Assembly (NCBI GenBank): GCA_002435305.1
Contig: DJMH01000045.1
Coordinates: 1 to 5,070, forward strand
Length of the DNA: 5,070 nucleotides
Direction: 5' to 3'
Source of the DNA: Dehalococcoidia bacterium UBA6495
GTDB taxonomy: Bacteria; Chloroflexota; Dehalococcoidia; Lucifugimonadales; UBA826
The notes under the pieces were generated by a model that saw only the letters and a program-made list of their open reading frames with translations, did not search any database and was not told the origin of the DNA. Numbering within the stretch: position 1 is the first letter of the stretch; each line of letters opens with the position of its first letter. Positions 1 through 5,070 of the stretch are shown here, one piece after another. Position numbers and translations under genes: made by a program.

Positions 1-87
1 AACTTTCAATAAATTGACCTATAACATTATAAGATATTGATCGAGCTGCCGGGGTGCACAAGGCCCTGCCCCTATTACATAAAGTAG
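1..87. other. Non-coding sequence downstream of the operon
   Basis: This is the stretch after the stop of the last permease gene, up to the window edge. No coding frame, ribosome-binding site or convincing hairpin with a T-run was seen on the minus strand. Whether the operon ends here or continues beyond the edge is not visible. Confidence 0.5.
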
Positions 88-1029
88 TTAGTTTTTGTTG
101 TATGGTTTCAACAAGGCTGCAGGCTGGACCGCCTTTCCCATTAGACCAGACATAGCCAAGATGGTTAGAAAATAAGGTAAGCAAAGAAGTACTTGAGGCG
201 GGATTTTGAACGCAAAAATCTGTAATGAAAGTTGCAGTGCGTCAGCCGCTCCAAAAACCAGGGCAGCCAAGGCAGCTTTGTATGGGTTCCAACGTCCAAA
301 AATTACAATGGCCAGGGCGATAAAACCACGACCGGAAACTATATTGTCTCGGAAAATCCCGAGTTGCCCCAAAACTAGATAGGCTCCTGCAAGGCTGGCT
401 GCCGCGCCTGAAATCATTACACCAATATAGCGCATTTTCATTACATTGATACCAGCCGTATCCGCAGCTCGGGGATGCTCACCAACAGCGCGTAATTTAA
501 GGCCGAACTTGGTTCGGTAGAGAACAAATCCAGAGACAAAAACCAGAGCGATGGTAATGTACAAAAAAATGCTATGACTAAAAAAAACGGGACCGAAAAA
601 GGGCAGGTCAGACAGTATTGGAATGTCTAAAGTTTCAATCATTGTTGCTTTTTGCGGTCGAGCCTGGGTTCCTAAGACAGCACGAAAGGTGTAGCTCGTA
701 AGCCCTAGTGCCAGAAGGTTAAAAATTATACCTACCACAACCTGATTTGCTCTGACCGTAATATACATCCAGGCCAGGAATAAGTTGGAGATAATACCTA
801 CGATAATGGCACCTAAGATACCCAACCAGGCATTACCGATCAGAAAGGAGATTAAAAAGCTGGTCAATGCGCCAAACAGAATTGTGCCTTCGATCCCTAT
901 GTTTAAGATGCCACCCAATTCATCGAAGATCTCTCCTAGTGCTGCTAATAATACTGGCCCTGCAAGTCGGACACTGGCTGCTAACCAAGTGATTAGAAAT
1001 GCAGATGTAAACAACTGTTCCAGACCCAT
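88..1029 (-). CDS. ABC importer permease, BPD_transp_2 family (second, shorter NupQ/YufQ-like subunit)
   Basis: This is a 313-residue inner-membrane subunit of a BMP-type importer, likely for purine nucleosides or related compounds. It pairs with the permease encoded just upstream to form the channel. The protein is almost wholly hydrophobic, with about eight or more membrane segments. Family landmarks are the LNIGIEG motif (42-48), the VRANQVVVGIIFN stretch (92-104), the cytoplasmic AVGEHPRAADTAGI loop (181-194), which resembles the coupling segment that contacts the ATPase, and the GRGFIALAIVIFGRWNP motif (233-249). The length is normal for the shorter permease of this class. The ATG at 1029 is supported by an AAAGGA ribosome-binding site six bases upstream. 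The gene begins 15 bases after the previous stop, so it is the last visible gene of the operon, ending in TAA. It appears intact. Family membership is secure; the substrate is inferred from gene context. Confidence 0.95.
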   Translation of the reverse strand: MGLEQLFTSAFLITWLAASVRLAGPVLLAALGEIFDELGGILNIGIEGTILFGALTSFLISFLIGNAWLGILGAIIVGIISNLFLAWMYITVRANQVVVGIIFNLLALGLTSYTFRAVLGTQARPQKATMIETLDIPILSDLPFFGPVFFSHSIFLYITIALVFVSGFVLYRTKFGLKLRAVGEHPRAADTAGINVMKMRYIGVMISGAAASLAGAYLVLGQLGIFRDNIVSGRGFIALAIVIFGRWNPYKAALAALVFGAADALQLSLQIFAFKIPPQVLLCLPYFLTILAMSGLMGKAVQPAALLKPYNKN

Positions 1030-1035
1030 GTTTTT

Positions 1036-1041
1036 TCCTTT
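1036..1041 (-). promoter_or_regulatory. Ribosome-binding site of the second permease gene
   Basis: On the minus strand AAAGGA is followed by six bases (AAAAAC) and then ATG, which is good Shine-Dalgarno strength and spacing. It lies in the 15-base gap between the two permease genes and supports the ATG at 1029 as the true start. Confidence 0.75.
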
Positions 1042-1044
1042 GCG

Positions 1045-2181
1045 TTAGGTTGAAGAGTCAACTTCAAGGGTCTTTTTACCCCTGTCATTGCCAAACAATT
1101 TAGATAGATTAATGCGATAGTAGCGTAATATGTCACTGGCAAGGATGAACAAAACGATTAAACTCTGGATAACGAAAATCACCGAGCTTGGCACTCCGGC
1201 ACGTCGCTGCATTACATCGGCTCCCACTTCCATTCCTGCGTATAAGATGGAGGCAATAACAACCCCTATCGAATGTAATTTGCCTAAAAGTGCCGCAACG
1301 ATGCCAACAAACCCGGTCCCTTCGCCGAGGCCATCCAAAAGACGGAAGTGTACCCCCAAGACCTCAACCATTCCCGCCAGGGCGCCCAACCCGCCACCGA
1401 TAAAAGCGGCCAAGATGACTCGGTTTCCGACGTTTATGCCTCCATACCATGCAGCGCTGGGACTTAGCCCGGCAACAATCTGCTTGTAGCCAATCGTAGT
1501 CTTACGCAATACAAACCAGACTACAATTGCAGCAAAAAGGGCAAGGAGAATACCCGAGTGGGCGCGCGTACCTGGAATGATGAAGTCCAAGATCGTTGCC
1601 TGGGGAATGCGAGGGGTTTGCGGTAGGTCACCAGGTGCACGTAAGGGCCCAGAAACCAGATAATTTACCAGAAATAAAGCCACGAAATTCATCATGAGGG
1701 AAAGGATAACCTCATTACCACCAAATTTACCACGCATCACACCAACAATACCCGCCCAGATGCCACCGGCTACAAAGCTGACCAGGAAAACCAGTAAAAG
1801 AAAGAGAAGACGAGGTAGAGGGCCAATAGCTCCTTCTGTATCGGTTAAAAGAGCAATCCAGACTGCTGCCGCCGCTCCAATGAGTATCGTGCCCTCAAAA
1901 CCCAGGTAGAAAAATCCGGAACGCCAAGCAAAGATCGTCCCTAGTCCCACAAAGATTAATGGTGTGGCTTTTATCAATGTATATCCAATGCCCCTTAGTG
2001 TTCCAAAGCTCAACTCAACCATTGTGCTGTATGCTTTAAAGGGATCTACCCCAAATGGAAGAAACAGGAGGCTTCCAAACAACAAGGCCAAGATGATGGC
2101 CAAGGCCGTGATGAAAATGGTTACTGAACTTGATTCCTTCGGCGTTTGTCGTCGTTCAAGAAAGGAAGCTTTACTCATCAT
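1045..2181 (-). CDS. ABC importer permease, BPD_transp_2 family (first, longer NupP/YufP-like subunit)
   Basis: This is a 378-residue membrane permease, the partner of the shorter permease downstream. It has a charged cytoplasmic N-terminus (about residues 1-19), a first membrane segment near 20-42, and roughly eight further hydrophobic segments. Family landmarks are FFYLGFEGTILIGA (90-103), matching the usual F-N-I-G-x-E-G motif but with Tyr at the Asn position, GGNEVILSLMMNFVA (154-168), a GLSPSAAWYGGI cytoplasmic loop that likely contacts the ATPase, and GEGTGFVGIVAALLG near the C-terminal third. Length is normal for the longer permease of a BMP-type importer. The start is one of two adjacent ATG codons (2181 or 2178). 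Both touch the TGA stop of the ATPase gene, so translation is probably coupled to it; only a weak AGG lies upstream. The gene appears intact. Substrate specificity is inferred from context, not seen. Confidence 0.95.
   Translation of the reverse strand: MMSKASFLERRQTPKESSSVTIFITALAIILALLFGSLLFLPFGVDPFKAYSTMVELSFGTLRGIGYTLIKATPLIFVGLGTIFAWRSGFFYLGFEGTILIGAAAAVWIALLTDTEGAIGPLPRLLFLLLVFLVSFVAGGIWAGIVGVMRGKFGGNEVILSLMMNFVALFLVNYLVSGPLRAPGDLPQTPRIPQATILDFIIPGTRAHSGILLALFAAIVVWFVLRKTTIGYKQIVAGLSPSAAWYGGINVGNRVILAAFIGGGLGALAGMVEVLGVHFRLLDGLGEGTGFVGIVAALLGKLHSIGVVIASILYAGMEVGADVMQRRAGVPSSVIFVIQSLIVLFILASDILRYYRINLSKLFGNDRGKKTLEVDSST
2178..2181 (-). promoter_or_regulatory. ATGA stop/start overlap joining the ATPase and first permease genes
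   Basis: The ATPase gene ends ...TAT AGA TGA and the first permease can start at the ATG inside ATGATG, giving a four-base ATGA overlap. If the second ATG is used, the overlap is one base (TGATG). The only Shine-Dalgarno-like match is AGG at 2190-2188. A weak site together with the overlap points to translational coupling, which would help make the ATPase and permease in matched amounts. This is an inference from the arrangement. Confidence 0.7.
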
Positions 2182-3710
2182 CTATAACCTGGAAGGTCTT
2201 CTAAACGAGTACCACCCATCATTAGGCCAATCGCCTCCACAACAGCCTCATCAGAGTTGATTACTCCCATGATCTCTCCCTCATAAATAATGGCAATTCG
2301 ATCGCTTAGTGCCAAGATCTCCTCGAGTTCAGCCGAAATGAGAAAAATCGCTGTACCTCGGTCGCGTTCTGTCAGTAATTGCCTACGGACATATTCTGTC
2401 GCTCCTACATCCAGACCACGTGAGGGTTGCTCTACTATTAAAAGACTTGGCTCATGCATGATTTCACGCCCCAGTACCACTTTTTGCAGATTTCCACCGG
2501 ACAACTTTCCCGCGTCTAATGTTAAATTTCGTGGGCGCACATCAAAACGTTCAACCAATTCTTCAGCATGCTCTCTGACCTGTAAATCCTGTATAATTAA
2601 ATTGCCTGCGGTGGTGTAATGATTGATGTTTCCTAGTATGGTATTAAGTGCGACACTCAGTTCGCTTACTGAGCCTACTTTACGCCTGTCAGCAGGAACA
2701 TAGGCCATGCCTGCAGAGCGATGGAGAGAGGATGAAATGTTTGTTACGTCTACATCATTAACTATTATGTTGCCCTCTTTAATAGGGCGAAGATTCATTA
2801 ATGCTTGCGCCAACTCGGATTGACCGTTTCCATCAACGCCAGCTAGACCTAAGATTTCACCTGAGTGTACATCTAAGCTCACTCCTTGGACTTTATGATA
2901 GCCAGTATCATCATCGACATGTAAATTCTCAATCTGTAGTACACACTCACCACTTTTCCTCAAATTTTTGTCGATATGAAAAACAACTTCTCGGCCTACC
3001 ATCTTCATCGCCAACTCTCTAGGGTTGGTAGATTCAGTTTTTAATGTGTCGATTGCCTTGCCGTCGCGCATGACAGTGACTCGATCGGAAATGTTCATAA
3101 CCTCATGGAGCTTATGAGTGATAAATATGATGGTATGGTCATTGTCTGCTAGAGAACGCAACACTTCAAAAAGCCCCTCAGCTTCTTGTGGTGTTAACAC
3201 GGCTGTAGGCTCATCCAGGATCAGTAATTTGGCATTACGAAATAAAAGTTTAAGGATCTCAACACGCTGCTCTTCGCCAACCGAAAGGTGTTCAACACGA
3301 GCGTGAGGATCTACATCTAAACCATGTTGCTCGGAAAGTGCTTTGATGCTCCTTGCTGCTTTATCAAGATCTAACAGGGGACTCGAGCCCTCTTCATCAA
3401 GGCCTACCACCACATTCTCAGTAACTGTAAAAGGTGGAATAAGCATAAAATCCTGATGTATCATGCCGATGCCTAAAGCTATGGCATCACTCGGTGTCCG
3501 GATATCTGAAAATTGACCTTGCACAAAAATTTCGCCTTCATCTTTATAATCCAAGCCGTAAAGAATGTTCATCAGGGTGCTTTTGCCTGCACCGTTTTCC
3601 CCCAACAGCGCGTGAATCTCACCCATATTGACACTTAGGTCAACATGATCATTTGCGTTAACATCTGAGAAACGCTTGTTAATATTTCTTAGTTCGATAT
3701 ATGGCACCAT
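2178..3710 (-). CDS. ABC importer ATP-binding protein with two nucleotide-binding domains (NupO/YufO-like)
   Basis: This 510-residue cytoplasmic ATPase powers the importer and is a tandem duplication of the ABC domain, as in RbsA and MglA. Domain 1 has Walker A GENGAGKST (37-45), Q-loop Gln86, signature LSVGEEQRVEI (142-152), Walker B LLILDEP (162-168) with catalytic Glu167, and switch His199. Domain 2 is partly degenerate: its Walker A is GVDGNGQSE (291-299) with no Lys, its Walker B reads LLIVEQP (423-429) with Asp-Glu replaced by Glu-Gln, and Ser459-Ala460 stands where the switch His is expected, yet its signature LSGGNLQK (403-410) is intact. One competent ATP site (domain 1 Walker motifs with domain 2 signature) is therefore expected, as is normal for this group. 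The ATG at 3710 is fixed by an in-frame TGA two codons upstream. No good Shine-Dalgarno precedes it. The gene is intact, with length typical of the family. Confidence 0.97.
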   Translation of the reverse strand: MVPYIELRNINKRFSDVNANDHVDLSVNMGEIHALLGENGAGKSTLMNILYGLDYKDEGEIFVQGQFSDIRTPSDAIALGIGMIHQDFMLIPPFTVTENVVVGLDEEGSSPLLDLDKAARSIKALSEQHGLDVDPHARVEHLSVGEEQRVEILKLLFRNAKLLILDEPTAVLTPQEAEGLFEVLRSLADNDHTIIFITHKLHEVMNISDRVTVMRDGKAIDTLKTESTNPRELAMKMVGREVVFHIDKNLRKSGECVLQIENLHVDDDTGYHKVQGVSLDVHSGEILGLAGVDGNGQSELAQALMNLRPIKEGNIIVNDVDVTNISSSLHRSAGMAYVPADRRKVGSVSELSVALNTILGNINHYTTAGNLIIQDLQVREHAEELVERFDVRPRNLTLDAGKLSGGNLQKVVLGREIMHEPSLLIVEQPSRGLDVGATEYVRRQLLTERDRGTAIFLISAELEEILALSDRIAIIYEGEIMGVINSDEAVVEAIGLMMGGTRLEDLPGYR

Positions 3711-3779
3711 CTGTCAGTAATAGGTAATCAAGGTAGGTGGGGCACATGCTGTTCATTCGCATCAAAGAGTAGGATGAAA

Positions 3780-3807
3780 ATTATGTTTAGGCGCTCTGGC
3801 GTGAAAA
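3780..3807 (-). promoter_or_regulatory. Weak candidate sigma70-type promoter for the ATPase-permease genes
   Basis: On the minus strand TTTTCA (3807-3802, four of six matches to TTGACA) is followed after 16 bases by CATAAT (3785-3780, five of six matches to TATAAT). Transcription would start near 3773, leaving a leader of about 60 bases before the ATPase start. An internal promoter would make sense downstream of the hairpin at 3964-3995. In AT-rich DNA such matches arise by chance, so this is only a candidate. Confidence 0.25.
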
Positions 3808-3963
3808 ATTCGTTGGTGGAAAGTTTTAACAAATGCGTTCTGTTTTATCGTTCCTTCTCAGAAAATTGGACACAGAAACAGATGGAAAAATTTTTAAGAA
3901 TGCAGCATGTTTTTACCCAATTCTTGTTGATGTTGATGACTAAGCGCATCCTTCTTGTTAATC

Positions 3964-3995
3964 AAAAGTGCGACGTAAAATAATTAACGTCGCAC
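3964..3995 (-). terminator. Terminator-like hairpin after the binding-protein gene
   Basis: Minus-strand GTGCGACGT (3995-3987) and ACGTCGCAC (3976-3968) form a perfect 9-bp stem with six G-C pairs around a 10-base AT-rich loop. It is followed directly by TTTT and then GATTAAC. The hairpin begins 48 bases after the TAA of the binding-protein gene. The T-run is short, so leaky termination or protection of the upstream message from 3' decay is more likely than a full stop. On the plus strand no T-run follows, which makes the minus-strand reading the sensible one. Confidence 0.7.
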
Positions 3996-4043
3996 ATAAT
4001 GATATAGGAAAGATTTGATTATTGGTCTATGGAAAAATTGATT

Positions 4044-5018
4044 TTACCAATTAAGTGCATTCCAAATCTGGAGGTATTGTTTCCAGAGGTCATTGGGAAT
4101 GATAGCCGGATTGTGGTCTTTCCCTCCGGCGGACCAGTGCCACATCTCAGACACTTTCGGCTGCCACTCTTGACCTGCTGCGAAACTGCCGTTGGCGACA
4201 TCGTGACCCAGCTTTTGTACCATATTGTTGAGGTCCATTACCAAACTGGCGCCCATATGCTTAGGGGCTATCCCTGTTTGGTCTGAGTATGCGCCCAAGA
4301 CCAGGGCATTACTGGCAACGGCACCTTCTATTGCTCCGAGGCCGGTGACATCGGCTGCATGCCAGATCACGTCAGCGCCATTGCCAATCATGGTGATGGC
4401 CGCTTCACGTCCTTTTACCGCATCATTGTAGTCTCCTGTCACCACCCCCAGACCAGTTGAGCCTGGCACCGTGTTCTTTGCTCCAGAAATAAAGGCATTC
4501 ATCATCCCGCGCTGAGTGGGATTGTCCCCCCCACCGACAAAACCAACCACATGGCTCTTAGATAGAAGTGCAGCCAGGGCTCCAGCGGCATAGGAGGCGT
4601 CATAGTATGCAGCATCCACATACTGTATGTTGGCAGGAATATTATCCTGTGGCTGGAAAGTTGTGGCGAAGAAGAACTGGTTAGGGTATTCGGGGGCGAT
4701 CTCAATGAAGGCACTGCCGAACTCATACCCATGGCCTATGATCAAATCATAACCATCATCGGCGTAACCGCGGGTAATCTCAGCAATATCAGACTGACCG
4801 ATATTCTCGGTGAAAGAGCCTTTAAACCCTTTCTGTGACTTAAGTTCTTGTAACCCTTCATAGGCCAGTTGATCCCAACCACCATCAGTAATTGGACCTG
4901 GTAATAGCAGGGCTACCGAAACTTCCTTGGCAGCAGAAACAGTACCTCCACAAACAACAAGCAGGAAAATACCAATAATCAGCAAAGTTAATGAAAACGA
5001 TTTTGATTTATGTGACAT
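4044..5018 (-). CDS. BMP-family ABC transporter substrate-binding protein (PnrA/NupN-like)
   Basis: This 324-residue exported protein binds the solute and hands it to the permeases. Residues 1-7 are polar and basic, 8-23 form a hydrophobic core, and VSA-A (27-30) offers a type I cleavage site after Ala29 or Ala30. A lone Cys23 in LVVC has Val at -1 and so is not an orthodox lipobox. The mature part matches the Bmp fold (Pfam Bmp, PF02608): opening strand VSVALLLPGPITDGGWD (33-49), DLIIGHGYEF (91-100), YDASYAAGALAALLSK with VVGFVGGG (139-164), and GAYSDQTGIAP (242-252). The GPITDGGWD region and the SDQ region fall where ligand-binding residues lie in this family. The ATG at 5018 is chosen because GGAG lies six bases upstream; extending to an in-frame TTG at 5030 would put that GGAG inside the gene. 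First gene of the operon. Relatives bind purine nucleosides or adenine; the ligand here is inferred. Confidence 0.95.
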   Translation of the reverse strand: MSHKSKSFSLTLLIIGIFLLVVCGGTVSAAKEVSVALLLPGPITDGGWDQLAYEGLQELKSQKGFKGSFTENIGQSDIAEITRGYADDGYDLIIGHGYEFGSAFIEIAPEYPNQFFFATTFQPQDNIPANIQYVDAAYYDASYAAGALAALLSKSHVVGFVGGGDNPTQRGMMNAFISGAKNTVPGSTGLGVVTGDYNDAVKGREAAITMIGNGADVIWHAADVTGLGAIEGAVASNALVLGAYSDQTGIAPKHMGASLVMDLNNMVQKLGHDVANGSFAAGQEWQPKVSEMWHWSAGGKDHNPAIIPNDLWKQYLQIWNALNW

Positions 5019-5024
5019 AATTTT

Positions 5025-5028
5025 CTCC
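5025..5028 (-). promoter_or_regulatory. Ribosome-binding site of the binding-protein gene
   Basis: On the minus strand GGAG is followed by six bases (AAAATT) and ATG. This is the clearest ribosome-binding site of the operon. It argues for a start at 5018 rather than at the in-frame TTG at 5030, which directly precedes it. Confidence 0.8.
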
Positions 5029-5056
5029 AAATATTAGGTTAATAAAGATAGAATAA

Positions 5057-5062
5057 ACTATA
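5057..5062 (-). promoter_or_regulatory. Possible -10 element of the operon promoter
   Basis: Minus-strand TATAGT (5062-5057) matches TATAAT at five of six positions and would place the transcript start near 5050, about 30 bases before the ATG at 5018. The matching -35 would lie beyond the window edge, so it cannot be tested here. The surrounding DNA is extremely AT-rich, which makes chance matches likely. Confidence 0.25.
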
Positions 5063-5070
5063 TATTTATT

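Larger units (their letters stand above)
3711..4043. other. Intergenic gap between the binding-protein and ATPase genes
   Basis: This 333-base gap is large for an operon whose other junctions are four bases overlapping and 15 bases apart. It is AT-rich. It holds a terminator-like hairpin (3964-3995), an A5T5 palindrome (3886-3895) and a weak candidate promoter (3780-3807). Open frames of 69 codons on plus (3774-3983) and 34 codons on minus (3845-3949) occur but show no recognisable family and are not accepted as genes. The last bases before the ATPase ATG carry no clear ribosome-binding site. Confidence 0.7.

Noticed and set aside
52..74. GGGG...CCCC pair downstream of the last permease as a terminator
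   Set aside because: Only four pairs form on the minus-strand RNA before mismatches, and no T-run follows.
291..300. ATP-binding site in the second ATPase domain appearing inactivated by mutation
   Set aside because: No true defect: the missing Walker A Lys and altered Walker B (minus-strand gene 2178-3710; the coordinates given here are residue numbers) are normal for the second domain of RbsA/MglA/NupO-type ATPases, and the signature motif is intact.
1130..1489. 119-codon plus-strand open frame, and similar long plus-strand frames inside the operon genes
   Set aside because: They lie antisense to clearly recognised permease, ATPase and binding-protein genes; their products are low in hydrophobic pattern or rich in Pro, Thr and Arg, as expected for shadow frames.
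3886..3895. A5T5 palindrome as a regulator site or terminator
   Set aside because: A ten-base AT-only palindrome is common by chance in AT-rich intergenic DNA and has no GC stem; it could bend DNA slightly but nothing more is supported.
3845..3949. 34-codon minus-strand open frame downstream of the hairpin
   Set aside because: The purine-rich GAAGG abuts the ATG with no spacing, so initiation would be poor, and the short product shows no recognisable features.
3774..3983. 69-codon plus-strand open frame in the intergenic gap
   Set aside because: It has a passable AGGA before an internal ATG at 3783, but its product matches no family I recognise, it runs opposite to the operon, and it ends inside the loop of the terminator-like hairpin. 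Conservation of the protein in relatives would reopen it.
1..5070. CRISPR array, tRNA or rRNA gene, insertion sequence, attachment site
   Set aside because: No regularly spaced repeats, RNA gene landmarks, transposase frames or flanking direct repeats were seen on either strand.

Overview
The window holds one ABC importer operon, read entirely from the minus strand. In transcription order it encodes a BMP-family periplasmic or surface substrate-binding protein (4044-5018), a two-domain ATPase (2178-3710), a first membrane permease (1045-2181) and a second membrane permease (88-1029). This set and order match the BMP/Nup class of nucleoside importers (for example NupN-O-P-Q/YufN-O-P-Q of Bacillus and BmpA-NupA-B-C of Lactococcus), which belong to the same larger group as the ribose and galactose importers RbsABC and MglABC. 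The most likely substrate is a purine nucleoside or nucleobase, but the sequence does not fix it.

Layout from the upstream end: 5019-5070 is an AT-rich leader with a GGAG ribosome-binding site that decides the start of the binding-protein gene, plus a possible -10 element. After that gene comes a 333-base gap (3711-4043). It contains a perfect 9-bp inverted repeat followed by a short T-run on the transcribed strand, which looks like a partial terminator or 3'-end protecting hairpin, and a weak candidate internal promoter. The ATPase and the two permeases are then packed tightly, with a 4-base ATGA overlap and a 15-base gap, and are surely co-transcribed. Positions 1-87 are non-coding as far as can be seen and show no convincing terminator.

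How the parts should work together: the exported binding protein captures the solute and delivers it to a heterodimer of the two BPD_transp_2 permeases. The ATPase powers import with one competent and one degenerate nucleotide site. The hairpin after the binding-protein gene would allow more binding protein than transporter to be made, as is usual for such importers.

Organism: a bacterium of moderate, slightly AT-leaning base composition. The binding protein has a clear signal peptide but no orthodox lipobox, which leans towards a Gram-negative (periplasmic) setting rather than a Gram-positive one. The phylum cannot be assigned from this window. All four genes are intact and similar in style, and there are no signs of mobile elements, CRISPR, RNA genes or recent transfer. 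I did not find a new system here; the second-look items are regulatory or are small departures from family norms.
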